Shown here: in pieces, positions 45,670-57,777 of the stretch
Position numbering within the stretch: position 1 is the stretch's first letter
How the letters are laid out: each line of letters starts with the position of its first letter
Source of the DNA: Conchocele bisecta
Lineage: Eukaryota > Mollusca > Bivalvia > Lucinida > Thyasiridae
NCBI GenBank assembly: GCA_029237695.1
Contig: CM055269.1
Coordinates: 27,872,956 to 27,936,955 of the forward strand
Length of the DNA stretch: 64,000 bases
Direction: 5' to 3'
Position numbers and translations under genes: made by a program
The notes under the pieces: model-generated
Databases searched by the model: none
What the model was told of the DNA's origin: nothing
The model's input: the letters and a program-made list of their open reading frames with translations, nothing else

Positions 45670-46524
45670 ACTCCAGATAAGCTGCGTATTTGCGTAAATA
45701 CCCAATTAAAATTTCCAAAAACCCAATTGAAATCAGAAGTAGCGAGTATCAAAAAGCAATAACAAATTTGTGGTACCTTTATCATGCTACTGAAAGCCAT
45801 ACCAGACCACAAATATAGCATATTTTTCTCATTTTCCATGAAAACACATCTTGGTATTTCATTAGAATTAATTATAAAGAAAAGCCAAGACATGTTTGTT
45901 GATGTGTAAACAGTAGTGTGATATTATTTTACCCAATTAAACAATTGAAATACCCAATTGATTCAGATATGATGGAGTGAAAATACTCAATTACTACTGT
46001 CTGTTTCACGAAAGCTGCCAAAATTTTACGGCCATATAAACAATTCAAAAACCATATTGTTTTCGATAATATTAAATTAAATAAAAATTTAAGAATGAGC
46101 CTTCTTTTTATTTCGTGAAATTTGGTTCAAATATTGATTTTATTGCGAAAACAAAAGTTCCCCATGTTAAATCCCCATAGACATCTTCACGGAGTGAACA
46201 TGGGGAAATTTTTTAGAATTTCAGAAATACTGGACCGATTTTTAAAATTTAACTTTTGTTTTCTTAGTTAGATCATTTCCAAGCTATCTAGTCAGGTTTC
46301 GGAGTCAATTTCCAAAATTTTTCGTTTTTTGACTCGTCCCACAACTCAATTTTTCGTAATAAAATCAATATTTGACCGAATTTCACGAAATATAAAGGAG
46401 GCTCATTCTTAAAGTTTCCTTTAATTTAATATTATCGAAAATAATATTGTTTTTGAATTGTCTATATAGCCGTAAAATTTGGGCAGCTTTCGTGAAACAG
46501 ACTATAATTCCTTATCTGGAGCCA
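45670..46524 (-). mobile_element. MITE family F copy interrupted by MITE B
   Basis: The outer parts match the reverse complement of 28518-28917; the MITE B copy at 45995-46504 sits close to one end. This gives relative age: F inserted before B. Confidence 0.78.
45995..46504 (+). mobile_element. MITE family B nested in MITE F
   Basis: TACTGTCTGTTTCACGAAAG to CTTTCGTGAAACAGACTA with the family's internal hairpin. Confidence 0.85.
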
Positions 46525-46648
46525 TGCATTTTAGTACTCAGTGGACAAATCTACTTTTAGCACATCTACGATAATTCAGTGCATGAACACATTCATCTAT
46601 GCAGCACGTACATGCATGTGGAGCCTCTATCGCTCGTACCGACATTCT

Positions 46649-47068
46649 GGGGGCCCGTTTCACTAAACTTCGTACGACTAAAATGTTCGCAAGTGCAAAT
46701 GTATGATCGTCTGGAAATTTCAATTGATGGAATTACATTTATTGAGCATAGGCTGCATATGCAGCCTATGCACAATAAATGTAAATCCAATAATTGTTTA
46801 CAAGAAAACGTTGTTAATGTGAAATTTACAGACTATCATAATTTTGCAAACATTCTAGTCGTAAGAAGTTTAGTGAACCCAGGGGCCGTTTCACTAAACG
46901 TCGTAGGACTAAAATGTTCGTAAGTGCAAATTTATTTACGTTTATTGGACAATAAATGTAACTCCAATAAGTGTTTACAGAAAACAGTGTTAACGTTAAA
47001 TTTACAGACTATCATAATGTTGCACTTACGAACATTTTAGTCGCACGAAGTTTAGTGAAACGGCCCCC
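46649..47068 (+). mobile_element. Two MITE family C copies back to back
   Basis: The first (46649-46881) has a central GGCTGCATATGCAGCC palindrome; the second (46883-47068) is internally deleted. They abut with no more than a few bases between. Confidence 0.78.
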
Positions 47069-47790
47069 GGATTCGCAACATGATTCGAGTCAGGCGTTGT
47101 TCGAGAGAAAGAAATATGTGTAAAACACAACAAAAGCGGCGCCGGAAGAGAGATGGTTCGATTATTGTCCGACTACATACCAACTGAGCTAGGGAGGAAG
47201 ATGTAATACAGTTTGTGATAATCAGCCGGTATGTCCGTATGTATAAAGGTATTGTATAATCCAAGTGGAACATACATGTACCTACATAACGCCAATGTAT
47301 ATGTATAGCTGATTGTTTATGTCAACAAATGATGTCAACATGGCCAACTTAGAGTGGTAACTTTTTTTTATAATTGTTTCATATTAGCAATTGTACAAGT
47401 GCACACTTTCTTAAGAGAACAGACAATACGAATGGCGATTAAATTCTGACAAGGGAGACCACCTGCTAAACTGACGAGTATGTCGTTTCATTGGCTAAGC
47501 TATCGCGCGCGCACGCAATAGCTATCGCAATAGCTATTGCGTGCGCACGCGAAAGTAAAAAAAAATTCCATGTCCCCTGTGTGCCACCGTAGACCATCCC
47601 ATATGAAGGGAAATGACACCCTACATGTATAGGCTGATACTTTATGGAGAAAATTGAAGTAAACGAGAGTAGATGACACAATTTACATGTAGTTAGAACA
47701 TTGGAGGTTCAACAAGAAAATATGCGGATATGACAGGCAGCACATGTCTACGGAGGAGCCCCGCAGGGGATATGGATTTTTTTATTAATT
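47069..47790. other. No gene; tRNA-like A-box fragment and a short palindrome
   Basis: The minus strand at about 47155-47203 contains TAGCTCAGTTGG, a perfect A-box consensus, but no B-box at the right distance, so it may be a SINE head remnant. A palindrome of GCGCACGCAATAGCTAT arms lies at about 47505-47553. Confidence 0.4.
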
Positions 47791-48241
47791 CGTTCCCACG
47801 AAATAACAATTCGTTCCCTCAATTTAACAATTCGTTCCCACGAATTAACAATTTGTTCCCACGATATATCAATTCGTTCCCTCGAATTAACAATTCGTTC
47901 CCACGAAATGACAATTCCTTCCCTCAATTTAACAATTCGTTCCTTCGAATTAACAATTCGTTCCCTCAATTTAACAATTCATTCCCTCGAATTAACAATT
48001 CGTTCCCACGATATAACAATTATTTCCCTCGAATTAACAATTCGTTCCCACGAAATGACAATTCGTTCCTTCAATTTAACAATTCGTTCCTTCGTTCCCC
48101 CTCGAATTAACAATTCGTTCCCACGCTATAACAATTCGTTCCCTCGAATTAACAACTCGTTTCCACGAAATGACAATTCGTTCCCTCAATTTAACAATTC
48201 GTTCCCTCGAATTAACAATTCGTTCCCACGAATTAACAATT
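47791..48241 (+). repeat. 21-bp minisatellite, about 21 units
   Basis: The unit is CGTTCCCTCGAATTAACAATT with variants (CCCACGAAATGACAATT, CCCTCAATTTAACAATT). The period is 21 bp except one longer unit near 48090. Because 21 is divisible by 3 and the unit lacks stops in some frames, long open frames appear on both strands. Confidence 0.95.
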
Positions 48242-48527
48242 CTTCATCAATGATTTCGATTTTTCACTGTAACTACCGGAAGTGGGTCTGCATTATTTTG
48301 CAATAAGATCATACAGACAATTGCATGAAACTAGCAACAAGTCTTCGAGATCGTGTTTTCATTATATAAAACTGAATATAAACTGACAGGGAACATTACG
48401 ACGACCTGCTGGGGAGTAAACATCCTTCACGATACCATCACGGCTTCCTCAGACTGTGACACGACGTCGTAGATAGATAGACACACGGCTGCTACATGTG
48501 AAACTGTAAAAACTAAGGTACATTATA

Positions 48528-48679
48528 GGAATGAATGGCCTTTTTGTGGAATTTATCGGGGTATAAACTTGGAAAAGTCGCGGGAATACTGGACGAAGGC
48601 CGGAAGGCCTCGTCCAGTATTCCCTCGACTTTTCCAAGTTTATATCCCCGATAAATTCCACAAAAAGGCCATTCATTCC
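48528..48679. repeat. Long near-perfect inverted repeat (74-bp arms)
   Basis: Arms 48528-48601 and 48606-48679 pair almost perfectly (CCTTTTTGTGGAATTTATCG on one side, its complement on the other) around a 4-base spacer. Confidence 0.88.
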
Positions 48680-49295
48680 TTATAATTCCAGCATTTGAAA
48701 TAAATTCATCAAGAAAATGTGTTTATTTTCCGTTTTCTTAAGAATTATTTTAACTGCGCCTGACGGTTACGGAAAGTAGTTCGGCATGGAGTTTACTGGG
48801 ATATAAATTCTGAACAGAGACTTGCTACGGACCAATCAAATGTTAGGGAATTGTGTAAATATTTTTGTGCTGGAATTATAAGTATATAACTGTTAACGCT
48901 TAGAATGTGGGAAACATAAATTGTCGTCTGCTATTGTTTTACATTTTGTCTTAAATCTCAATAAAAAAAATGATTTAGCAGTACTTTAGAATCATTTCCA
49001 TGATTCTAAAGTGTTTTCCAACCATGTCTTTGATGTGAAAAATTGAAAAGTAAAAAGAAACAGCAGACGACAAAATTTAATTCAACATTGTAAGAGTTAA
49101 CACCGAGCGTTAACTCATTGCATTTTGCAAACAATTTAGATCCAGATTAGCCGGCTCATATTGAGCCGTCTCATCAAGATCTGCACTATTTGTGATTAAA
49201 AATTTACCTTTTACATATGACGTACCCAAACATTCCTGTGCATGTGCAGTTCATCGTGTGGTTCCATCTGTACTGTACCTGTAACATATTACACC
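48680..49295. other. No gene
   Basis: AT-rich. A short hairpin (AGAATCATTTCCATGATTCT near 48990) and a decayed E-type repeat (about 49128-49192) are visible. Confidence 0.5.
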
Positions 49296-50125
49296 AACAT
49301 TGCAAAGTATACTTATCTATATTCTGTTTCACGAAAACTGCCCAAATTTTACGGCTATATAGACAATTCAAAAACAATATTATTTTCGATAATATTAAAT
49401 TGAAGGAAAATTTAAGAATGAGCCTTCTTTTTATTTCGTGAAATTTGGTCAAATATTGAGTTTTATTGCGAAAACAAAATGTCCCCATGTTAAATCCCCA
49501 TAGACATCTTCACGGATTTAACATGGGGACATTTTTTTGAATTTTATAAATACTGAACCGATTTTTAAAATTTAACTTTTGTTTTCTTAGATCATATCCA
49601 AGCTATCTAGTGAGGTTTCTGAGTCAATTTCCAAAATTTTTCGTTTTTTGACTCCTCCCACACTTCCTTACCACTTTTTCCCCCATGTTAAATTCCCATA
49701 GACAAATCAATTTTTCGCAATAAAATCAATGTTTGACCGAATTTCACGAAATAAAAAGAAGGCTCATTCTTAAATTTTCCTTTAATTTAGTATTATCGAA
49801 AATAATATTGTTTTTGAATTGTCTATATAGCCGTAAAATTTGGGCAGCTTTCGTGAAACAGACTATAGCAAAGTATACTTTGAGGGAGAAATGTTCAATT
49901 TAAAGATAAATTTATTAATTTTTATTAAGCTGAATTTATTACATTATCACAGCCACTTTGGCTAATATAATAAATAGTATAATAAATCTGTATACTTTTA
50001 ATCATCAAATATATGCAGTCGTTAGTTCTATATGAAATAATGCATTTCAGGAAAAATAAATGATTACTCCCTCAAAGTATACTTTGATAGGTAAGTATAC
50101 TTTCCAATTTTGATGAAATCTGCTG
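49296..50125 (-). mobile_element. MITE family A copy with nested MITE B
   Basis: The two ends (TGCAAAGTATACTTATCTA and its complement near 50095) and the internal CACAGCCACTTTGGCT palindrome match the A family. MITE B occupies 49321-49866, between the two AAAGTATACTT words. Confidence 0.8.
49321..49866 (+). mobile_element. MITE family B nested in MITE A
   Basis: TCTGTTTCACGAAAACTGCC to GGGCAGCTTTCGTGAAACAGA flanked by TA on both sides. Confidence 0.85.
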
Positions 50126-50149
50126 CAGATCTGCACTGTTTGCCGTTAC

Positions 50150-52440
50150 GTCAAACAGTCAAGTTGTATAACCTCTTGACTGGGTTTGCAGGTCTGGAAA
50201 CAAATTGTCATGGAAATGGTCATGAAATGTGGACATACATGTGTGTTATCCCAATCATGGGCTTATCTAGAGGGGGTGGGGTCCGGGATGGCAACCAAGA
50301 CATCAACATGCAATATGGCTGTTTATGATGAACTGGGTAGATACCCGCTTTACATAAACAGACATTATCGCATAATAAAGTATTGGTCCAGAGTCGTAAA
50401 TTCTAACAATAGTATTGTGCAACACCTATATAATTCCATGAAACAAGATTGTAATATAGGAACCATAAATTGGGCTTCTAAAGTCAAAGACTTGTTGGAG
50501 CGGTATGGATTTGGCTATATCTGGAATAATACTGAAAATGTTGAATGGAAGCCATTTTGTAGGCAATTCAAGCAGAGGTTGATCGATGAATTTGCTGTCT
50601 TGGACGGCAAGTATAGGCAATAGTGGAACTTTGTGTACATATAGTTTGTTTAAATGCTCATTTGGATACGAGCCATATTTGGATAAACTATCTAGAACTT
50701 ACAGGCATGCACTTACACGGTTAAGGCTTTCATCGCACCAATTGTGTATTGAATCTGATCGATATGGTAACAATAGAACTGAACGTAATCAACGATACTG
50801 TACATTTTGTGACATGCTAGACTTAGAAGACGAGTACCATTTTATCCTTGTATGCCCGATGTATAATGGTCTACGTTGTAGTTTTTTATGTTCGACCAAG
50901 CATGTTCAAGTTTATAGAATTAATGGAATGTCAGCAATATAGAGTTCTGTTAAACCTGGGCAAGTTCATCTATCAAGCTCTGCAAATTCGTCAATCAAGA
51001 ATTGTGGCTATAGTCGGCCAATGATTTTTTTTCATTTGCACCACCTTTATATTAAACTTCCTTGTAACAGTCCAACAAGTATATATTGTCACTGTATACA
51101 TGCATTTGTTTTGGTTGAGATGTCTTTTTTTTACCCCCTTTTAACTGTATTAGGAACATGTGGTACATGTAATAACAATGACAACAATTCCAAATCAAAT
51201 GGTGTTTGTGCCTCCCATGCGAATCGTCCAGGCAAGATGAATCGGATGGAGTATTACAATATGTGCTCTCGAAAGAGCAACGAATTATAATTTTTAGTGA
51301 GACTTGTTGAGAAAATATATATTAACCCTTACTACGCTGAATATGATCGTGTCATCTGCTGTTATTTTTCTGTTATCTTTTTTTGTGTTTTTGTTCTTTT
51401 ATCAAGCCTAACATAGCATTTTGGCTGCACACGAGAAACATCTGCATTGGAGATTGTTCTCATGTGCTGCCAAAATATGTTTCCATAAAACATGATAAAT
51501 AATGTGATGATGATAAAAGAAAGCAGAGGTCAAGTTCATGTTCCTGCTCTGTGGGGATTAAGACTATTATTAGAGAAGATAAGCCTTAAAAGTTTCATGT
51601 ATTTGTTTATCTTTAGTACGTATACTGCTCTACAATATTTGCAATTGTTCTGATACAGTATGGATACATGTGTTCTGATACTGTACTGTACAACGGGGAA
51701 TGTCAATAGTAACTCTGTGCACGAGTAATATCTATGTATTTAATGGTTGGAGTTGTCTCCCATTCTCGTGTAGACAGTCTGTCTGCTAGTTCAAGCCGGC
51801 TGCTGCACGAGTGCGACGATACAAAGCCAAGCATCGCTCATGACATATAAATTCGAGTGAAAATGTATATATGAAAGTAAAACTGTTGACATGTCCTTGT
51901 GTACACGCAGAATAATGAACACAATAATTTAAACCCACCATCATAACACTGTATTTCAACTAAATAATGTTTTGTTAAGGTAGGTCTCGACTCATATAGC
52001 TTGCTGGCACTCGACTTGGCATCGCTTACTTGGCTATAAACGGTTGCCTATTTTTAATGAAAAGTAACCATAGATTGGCTGGGATGGTGTTATGATGAGC
52101 CGTGTGCCAGACTCGCCCTATCTGTCCGGGCCTGTTTTTCCTACAATGTTCTTCTTAGTTTGAGATTAGTTACGCTAAATATTGATCATATGGTAACTGC
52201 TTGTGTGTGTTCGGGGGGTGTTTTTGGCTCGAGGAATCCGTGTGTCTCTTTGTGGCAGGCGGGTTCCTGTGAGCGAAAACCATCTCCTGCCCTATACATG
52301 CAGCAATACATTTAATGGTATCGTATCTGCACTTGTTTGATATTTGTGATATAACTTTTGTATGTAACTAGGAACATGTCATGTTCACGTTACGAAAAAT
52401 AAAAATCTTGAATCTTGAATCTTGAATCTGAATTTAAATA
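50150..52440 (+). mobile_element. 5'-truncated LINE with ORF2 C-terminal end and TTGAATC tail
   Basis: An ORF2 remnant (50186-50942, one frame change near 50595) shows YDELGRYPLYINRHYRIIKY, KQRLIDEF, FGYEPYL and a terminal zinc-knuckle-like C-x2-C (YCTFCDML) then DEYHFILVCPMY, typical of C-terminal ends of LINE ORF2 proteins in invertebrates. About 1.5 kb of non-coding 3' sequence follows, ending in tandem CTTGAAT units (about 52410-52435). The reverse transcriptase domain itself is missing. Confidence 0.75.
50186..50942 (+). pseudogene. LINE ORF2 C-terminal remnant
   Basis: Two overlapping open pieces in different frames (50186-50623 and 50586-50942) join near 50595. The reverse-transcriptase catalytic core is absent; only the connector and the Cys-rich C-terminal region remain. 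Confidence 0.7.
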
Positions 52441-53060
52441 CCGTAAAACACAAGAAAGTGCATTTCGAAGAGCTCGAAAATAGGACAACCCCTAAGTTGT
52501 GAACGGTAACTCTTGCAATTACTCCCGTACCGTCCGTAGCTAGTTACGTACGGTACGGAAGTAGATTTCAAGAGTTACGTTCGCAACTAGACACCCCAAA
52601 TGCTGGATCGGCCCCTGCCAATGCATATGCAATGTTACAAATAGGCATCAAAACAGAGAGAATTTGCAGAAATTCACAAAATGCAGAATACATTACCTTA
52701 CAGCCACCTTACCATACCACTTCATCTTCTCTCTGTATGATGTCACTGGTCATTGTATAGGAGGGAAACGATTGTTAGGGGATTAAGGTTTAATCGTTAA
52801 AGTGCAGGTGTGAAAATGAACAGAAGTACAGAAGTTACTCAAACAAACATGCAATTCAATGCATATAATTCATACTGTGAAAGTGAGTGGAGAAATGTGT
52901 CTTATTGTATTTATGCTCAGTCTAGCTCCTGATCTACGACTGGAGAAATGGGCTTAGGACATTTACAGCCAGTTTAACTGTTCTGACCAGAGGCTGGATA
53001 AAATGGATTTAAGACATTTATAGTGTAGATAGAATGTAAATTTCATGTCAAAGGATTGTT
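52441..53060. other. No gene; decayed foldbacks
   Basis: A short inverted repeat around 52500-52590 (TAACTCTTGCAATTACTCCC versus GTAGATTTCAAGAGTTACG) and an E-type fragment at about 52920-53000. Confidence 0.5.
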
Positions 53061-53123
53061 AAAAGCAAACTTTCACTTGTCTTGTTGACGTAACGTCAAC
53101 AAGACAAGTGAAAGTTTGCTTTT
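53061..53123. repeat. Perfect 63-bp palindrome
   Basis: Arms of 30 bp (AAAAGCAAACTTTCACTTGT on the outside, GTTGACG on the inside) with a 3-base TAA spacer; no mismatch seen. Confidence 0.92.
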
Positions 53124-53428
53124 AGCAATCAAAAAAATGGGATGGATTTTTTTTCAAATCCAATAAAGCCGCCAAATCCAAGATGGCCGCCAACACAAAA
53201 AGATATATATATAATTACATAGCCTTAGAACGGCAAACACATGTGTGTCATAAAATATAATTTGACCAAATTCAATTTCAAAATGGCCGCTTAAAAACAC
53301 ACGATATCGCCCGGTTTCTACAAAATACGCTTATATTGTTTAACTTTCGACATATTATGGTATGTTTCCCAAAATGTAAGCATCGTTTCTACTCTATATG
53401 TAGTATATTGGATGATCCATAATAAAAT

Positions 53429-53850
53429 TTATCCCGTCAACACAGTGCGTATGTGCCGTGAAACATTTTTGATGTCCAGTGAATACTATTTTTGCATTTT
53501 ACAGCCATTTGTAGGTGTTGACGGGATAAATAGAATAGTAGGTTAGTGCCGTGAATGGGAAAAAATATCTGGCGCGGCACGGAAACGGGATGTGCTCGGC
53601 AGAGCCTCGCCCATCCCGTTTCCTGAGCCTTGCCAGATATTTGTTACCATTCACGGCACTAACCTACTATTCTCTATCTATTTTCCTTAATTCTGAACCA
53701 AAGTATATGTTGTGACCACTCATTTGAATCGTCTCGGCGAGACGGTTCAAATGAGTGGTCACAACATATACTTCGGATGAGAAATAAAGAAATTATTGAG
53801 CCTTGCCGGATATTTTTTCCCATTCACGGCACTAACCTGCTATTCTCTAT
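53429..53850. mobile_element. Foldback MITE family D, copy 1
   Basis: Contains TGACGGGATAAATAGAATAG, GTTAGTGCCGTGAATGGG and complementary CCATTCACGGCACTAACC with inner GCGAGGC/GCCTCGC-type arms. It has a nested 36-bp inverted repeat (53701-53736 with 53738-53773, one mismatch). Second copy at 60766-61051. Confidence 0.78.
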
Positions 53851-55410
53851 GTACAAACTTGTACAAGTATGGGCAATATGTTCTGTATATGATACGAAAA
53901 TCTGGAAATCCTGTCGCACATGATATTGTTTTTATTACTAAAATAGCAAAGTAAATGTAATTAATGTCCATAGTTGCCCTGATGGCGTTGATAACTTTCT
54001 ACATAATTCGACATCATTTCTATATTATTTCACCCATTTATGAAAAAAAACAAAAAACAAAGTTCATATTGTAGTGACACATATGTCTCGTAGATATAAC
54101 TGTGTCAAGAGGTATATGAATACACTAGAAAGGCATATATATCCTGCTGAAGCAAGTTCAGTAAGAAGTTGGCACCAACAGGATACACATGTGTCAGTTA
54201 TTTCAGTGGATAACTATAGCTTTGCCAGTTCCCGAGTATGAACACACATATTATATTGACTGGTGCATAGCCATATTAATGTGTGCAACAATTAAAAACA
54301 GACATACAACGCAATAAACCAATAGATAATGATCAAACTTATATAATATAGTCTAATGTTTCAAGGTTTCTGTAGCAATTGTGAATTCCATATTCGGATC
54401 TAGCAAATTTTGCATGTACATATCCAGCTAAATTTTATTACATTTAATGGTGTTTAACAGCCTGTCGACAGCTAAGATCGAATCCCAATGGTGTGAGTGG
54501 GTGGGGGGGGGGAGGGGGTAAATCCCAAAATACGATGTATATTCAGCCATGAAATTAGAATAACCTGACCTGGTGGCAGATCCTCGTCACACCAGAGTCA
54601 CTTAGCTCCACTCCCTCAATGTAATATGATTAGTACTAATAGTATTACTTTTATAATGGGTATAACCCAATTCAATCTCACGTATCAGGAAGCCCAACAT
54701 ATATATGAGGGTCAAACCAGGGATATCGGGATTCCGTTAATGAAACCCATCATTAAATGTACCCTTCACATGCTCCCAACCAATCGCTCACTCCAGATAA
54801 ATTCAATATGCCACTGATGAATGAGTATGGCAAATTCTCAATGTCTACCCATATACATTCTACTGCTGCGAACCAACTTGCTGGAATCTATATAACAAGT
54901 GTGTTAACCTTCATACCCAATTTGTTTTATCATTATCAGCTTCCCTCACAGCAACCATATACAAGTTATTTAACCCTTTCACCCCTAAGTAACTGGAATG
55001 TATTTTTATATGTTAATTTTGCAACCAATTCAACCTTAAGATAATGATTTTCAGACTAGTCCATTTAAGAAAAGGTTGTGTTTTAGTTCTATAAAATATG
55101 AAAATTACTTGCAAAAGTGCAGATCCTGATGAGACGGCTCGTCACGATGGTAATGTGTTCTAACATGGAGTCAACCTGTTGTTGTTGTTTTTTTTCAACT
55201 TATTTATTTTTCCATCTATTGATACTTTCATGTATATCTAATGTATTTATAGACATTGGTCCGTTGCTTCAACCTGTGAGTTATCCCAAATGTGTATATT
55301 ATTGGCTTAAAGCAAATAAAGTTTCCATTTATATTAGGCTCAATGGTGGTTACAACAACAACCATGTCGCCCACTCCAAAGTAAGTATTATTTGATATTG
55401 TTCTTAATAT
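53851..55410. other. No supported gene
   Basis: AT-rich DNA with a G-run near 54500. Short open frames at 54626-55044 lack coding character. At about 55195-55280 lies a segment repeated near 57535-57625. Confidence 0.5.
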
Positions 55411-55640
55411 TGAACGGATTTTGATGAACTATGGAACAGCAAACGCGTCTTCATGAGCTGCATTTGGTGGTCTAGTGAGTTTGTCACAGACTTATGTCGT
55501 TTTTGCGAAGAATCGATTTCCGTGGAGACACGGAAATCGATTCTTCGCAAAAACAACAGAAGTTTTGGCGAAAATACAGAGACCACCAAATGCAGCTTAA
55601 CAAGACGCGTTTGATACGCCATATTAAATTTCATCAAAAT
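55411..55640. repeat. Foldback element (~230 bp)
   Basis: AACGGATTTTGATGAA at the left pairs with TTTCATCAAAATCCGTT at the right; a central hairpin of CGATTTCCGTG arms lies near 55514-55540. Confidence 0.75.
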
Positions 55641-56063
55641 CCGTTACGTAATAATGACACTATAAAATAATGCGTACTTTGAATCGGTACGTGTTGTTGT
55701 TTGTACCACGTGATCATACACCTTGTATTAGGCTGTGTTCTGGAGAAACCGCGAGCCACAGAAGAACGTCAGTGTTGTCTTGGGCTAAATGCAGTGTACT
55801 GTCCGGTGATTCTGGCTACATATTTTCCTATACGATCGCCAGTTCGGTCTTCAGATTCAACGGTCCGGTTGAATCAATGAGTCGATATTGTCAGTGTCGC
55901 ACATTACATGTATATACACTGTGGACGTCACATACATAATTCTGTTAGAACACAACGTTTCTTTTCTGCTCAGTGTAGTATATTCTGTCTTCGTGGAGAG
56001 CGTCATGCTTTCGCAGTTAGTAGATGTGGGGGATGACGGCGATGAAAAAACCACTGATATTGA

Positions 56064-56167
56064 CTAACGACTGCACATATTTGATGATTAAAAGTATGCA
56101 GACTTATTATACTGAATTTATTATTTAGCAAGATAAGTATACTTTGCAATTTTGGTGAAATCGGCTA
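56064..56167 (-). mobile_element. MITE family A fragment
   Basis: ATATTTGATGATTAAAAGTA through GATAAGTATACTTTGC and GTGAAATCGGCTAC; one half only, internally deleted. Confidence 0.65.
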
Positions 56168-56267
56168 CTTAGATCAGTCTAATATCCAGAGTGATTGATA
56201 TCGTTCGTAGAGGTAACACATTTACTAGGCGTCAATCGAGTCATGCAACCACAGAGGTACAGAAACC

Positions 56268-56362
56268 GGGGGCCGTTTCACTAAACTAAAACTTTCCAGA
56301 CGATTCCAAATTTGCACTTACGAACATTTTAGTCTTGCGACGTTTAGTGAAACGGCACCCAG
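56268..56362 (+). mobile_element. MITE family C, 95-bp deletion derivative
   Basis: Both terminal ends remain (GGGGGCCGTTTCACTAAAC and GTTTAGTGAAACGGCACCC) with most of the interior lost. Confidence 0.75.
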
Positions 56363-56512
56363 TTGCGTGAATGGGATGGGCTCATCTGATGATCGAGGTG
56401 TTTTGTATCGCAAAAGTAGCTTGTAGTCTGAGCAGGTTGAGCAGTTGGTGCTACCATCCATCTATCGTGACGTCGCATTGGTAGGATTGCATGACGACAT
56501 AAGCACTCAGGG

Positions 56513-57635
56513 CAGGGATAGGACACAGGTTGAAGTAACGTACCAAGGTCTATATTACATTAAATATACCTAAAAGTATCAATACGTGGTAAAAAAGCAG
56601 TTGAAAAAAAGCTTACTCCCTGTTAGAACACAATACAAGGTGCCTATGTTTTTAATGGTCCGTACTCGGACGGCCTGGAGACAACGGACTTGCACGAAAT
56701 AGTCAACCAATCTATATCACTTCCGTCAATTACAGAAGTTAGGCATATGTTAGCTCTACGTAACGATATATTCCCAGATGCGCTATGTCAACACGTCTTC
56801 GAGCTAGAGATTATTGTGTTAAAAAAAATTCCGCATTTATCTTACCTCATAATACTTCGGTAACATTTTCCGGGCCTATACTACTATATGACAACGCAAA
56901 CATCTGCTTCAAACTACACTTGTATGTCGTCCGGGCCCGTTAAGAAACAGTTTGCATCGAAACAACATTGTTTCCAATCGAACATTTGATCAAACCTACA
57001 TTTATACCAGGCCAATGCTCACGACAGACAATTCAATCGCACCAACATTTCTATCATGTCTCGGGAAGCCATATTGTCTAATTGTTGATGGGTTTTCCCG
57101 ATGACGTCATCGCTAAGCTTATGATTGGTTGAGATTCGTGGAGTGTCACGCGTAAGCGTCATGTTACACTGACTGGTTATCAGCCAGTCACCTGTTTACC
57201 TTGTATGCGAAGCTATGTAACGATACCAGCCGACGCGTCACCGGGAAAATCAAAGAAATAAATGTGCCCGATGTCTTCTTACTAGAGACAAATGCGGAAC
57301 GTTGTTGGAACAAAATAATCCAAAATAATCGAAAACGCGTTGGCATAGCGCATCGGAGAAAACATCATTGCGGAGGGCTAACATTAGCATAACTTCCGCA
57401 ATAGGCGAACATGATATAAATCAATTAATTGTTTCCTGAGAGTGCATTGTCTCGAGGCCGTCCGAGTACGGCCCATACAAAACATACTAGGAACCTTGGT
57501 ATTGTGTTCTAACAGTACTAAACTTCTTTTTTTGTTCAGCTATTTTTTTCCCACTTATTGATACTTTTAGGTATATTTAATGTATTTATAGACCTTGGTA
57601 CGTTACTTCAACCTGCGGGATAGGACCATATATCT
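56513..57635. mobile_element. Large foldback element G (~1.1 kb, ~110-170 bp arms)
   Basis: Left arm (56513-56700) and right arm (about 57455-57635) are inverted: CTGTTAGAACACAATACAAGG pairs with the TTGGTATTGTGTTCTAACAG side, and CCGTACTCGGACGGCC with GGCCGTCCGAGTACGG. Outside these, GGTTGAAGTAACGTACCAAGG pairs with a matching right-hand block. The interior (56710-57450) shows no supported gene. Confidence 0.7.
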
Positions 57636-57639
57636 CATG

Positions 57640-57743
57640 AAATCTCGTTTCTATTGGATTGGTGTAGATAAGGATGTTGATCGGAAGGTATCTACATGCA
57701 AGAATTGCATTCTTCGGAAAACAAAGGACAAACTTTCATCATA
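57640..57743 (+). pseudogene. Gypsy integrase zinc-binding fragment
   Basis: A short frame reads FYWIGVDKDVDRKVSTCKNC, the second half of the HHCC zinc-binding domain of a Ty3/Gypsy integrase, different from the Gmr1-like copy. Nothing else of that element is seen nearby. Confidence 0.6.
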
Positions 57744-57777
57744 ATTGGTTAACATCACGACTACGCAGCTAATGGAC

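Noticed and set aside
47155..47203. Functional tRNA gene on the minus strand.
   Set aside because: A perfect A-box is present but the B-box and acceptor stem are missing.
47791..48241. CRISPR-like array.
   Set aside because: Repeats are contiguous, without unique spacers, in eukaryotic DNA.
47730..48306. Overlapping long open frames in both strands.
   Set aside because: They follow from the 21-bp period of the minisatellite and contain nothing but the repeat.
54626..55044. Small open frames resembling a gene.
   Set aside because: Low-complexity AT-rich translation without domains, splice context or neighbouring exons.
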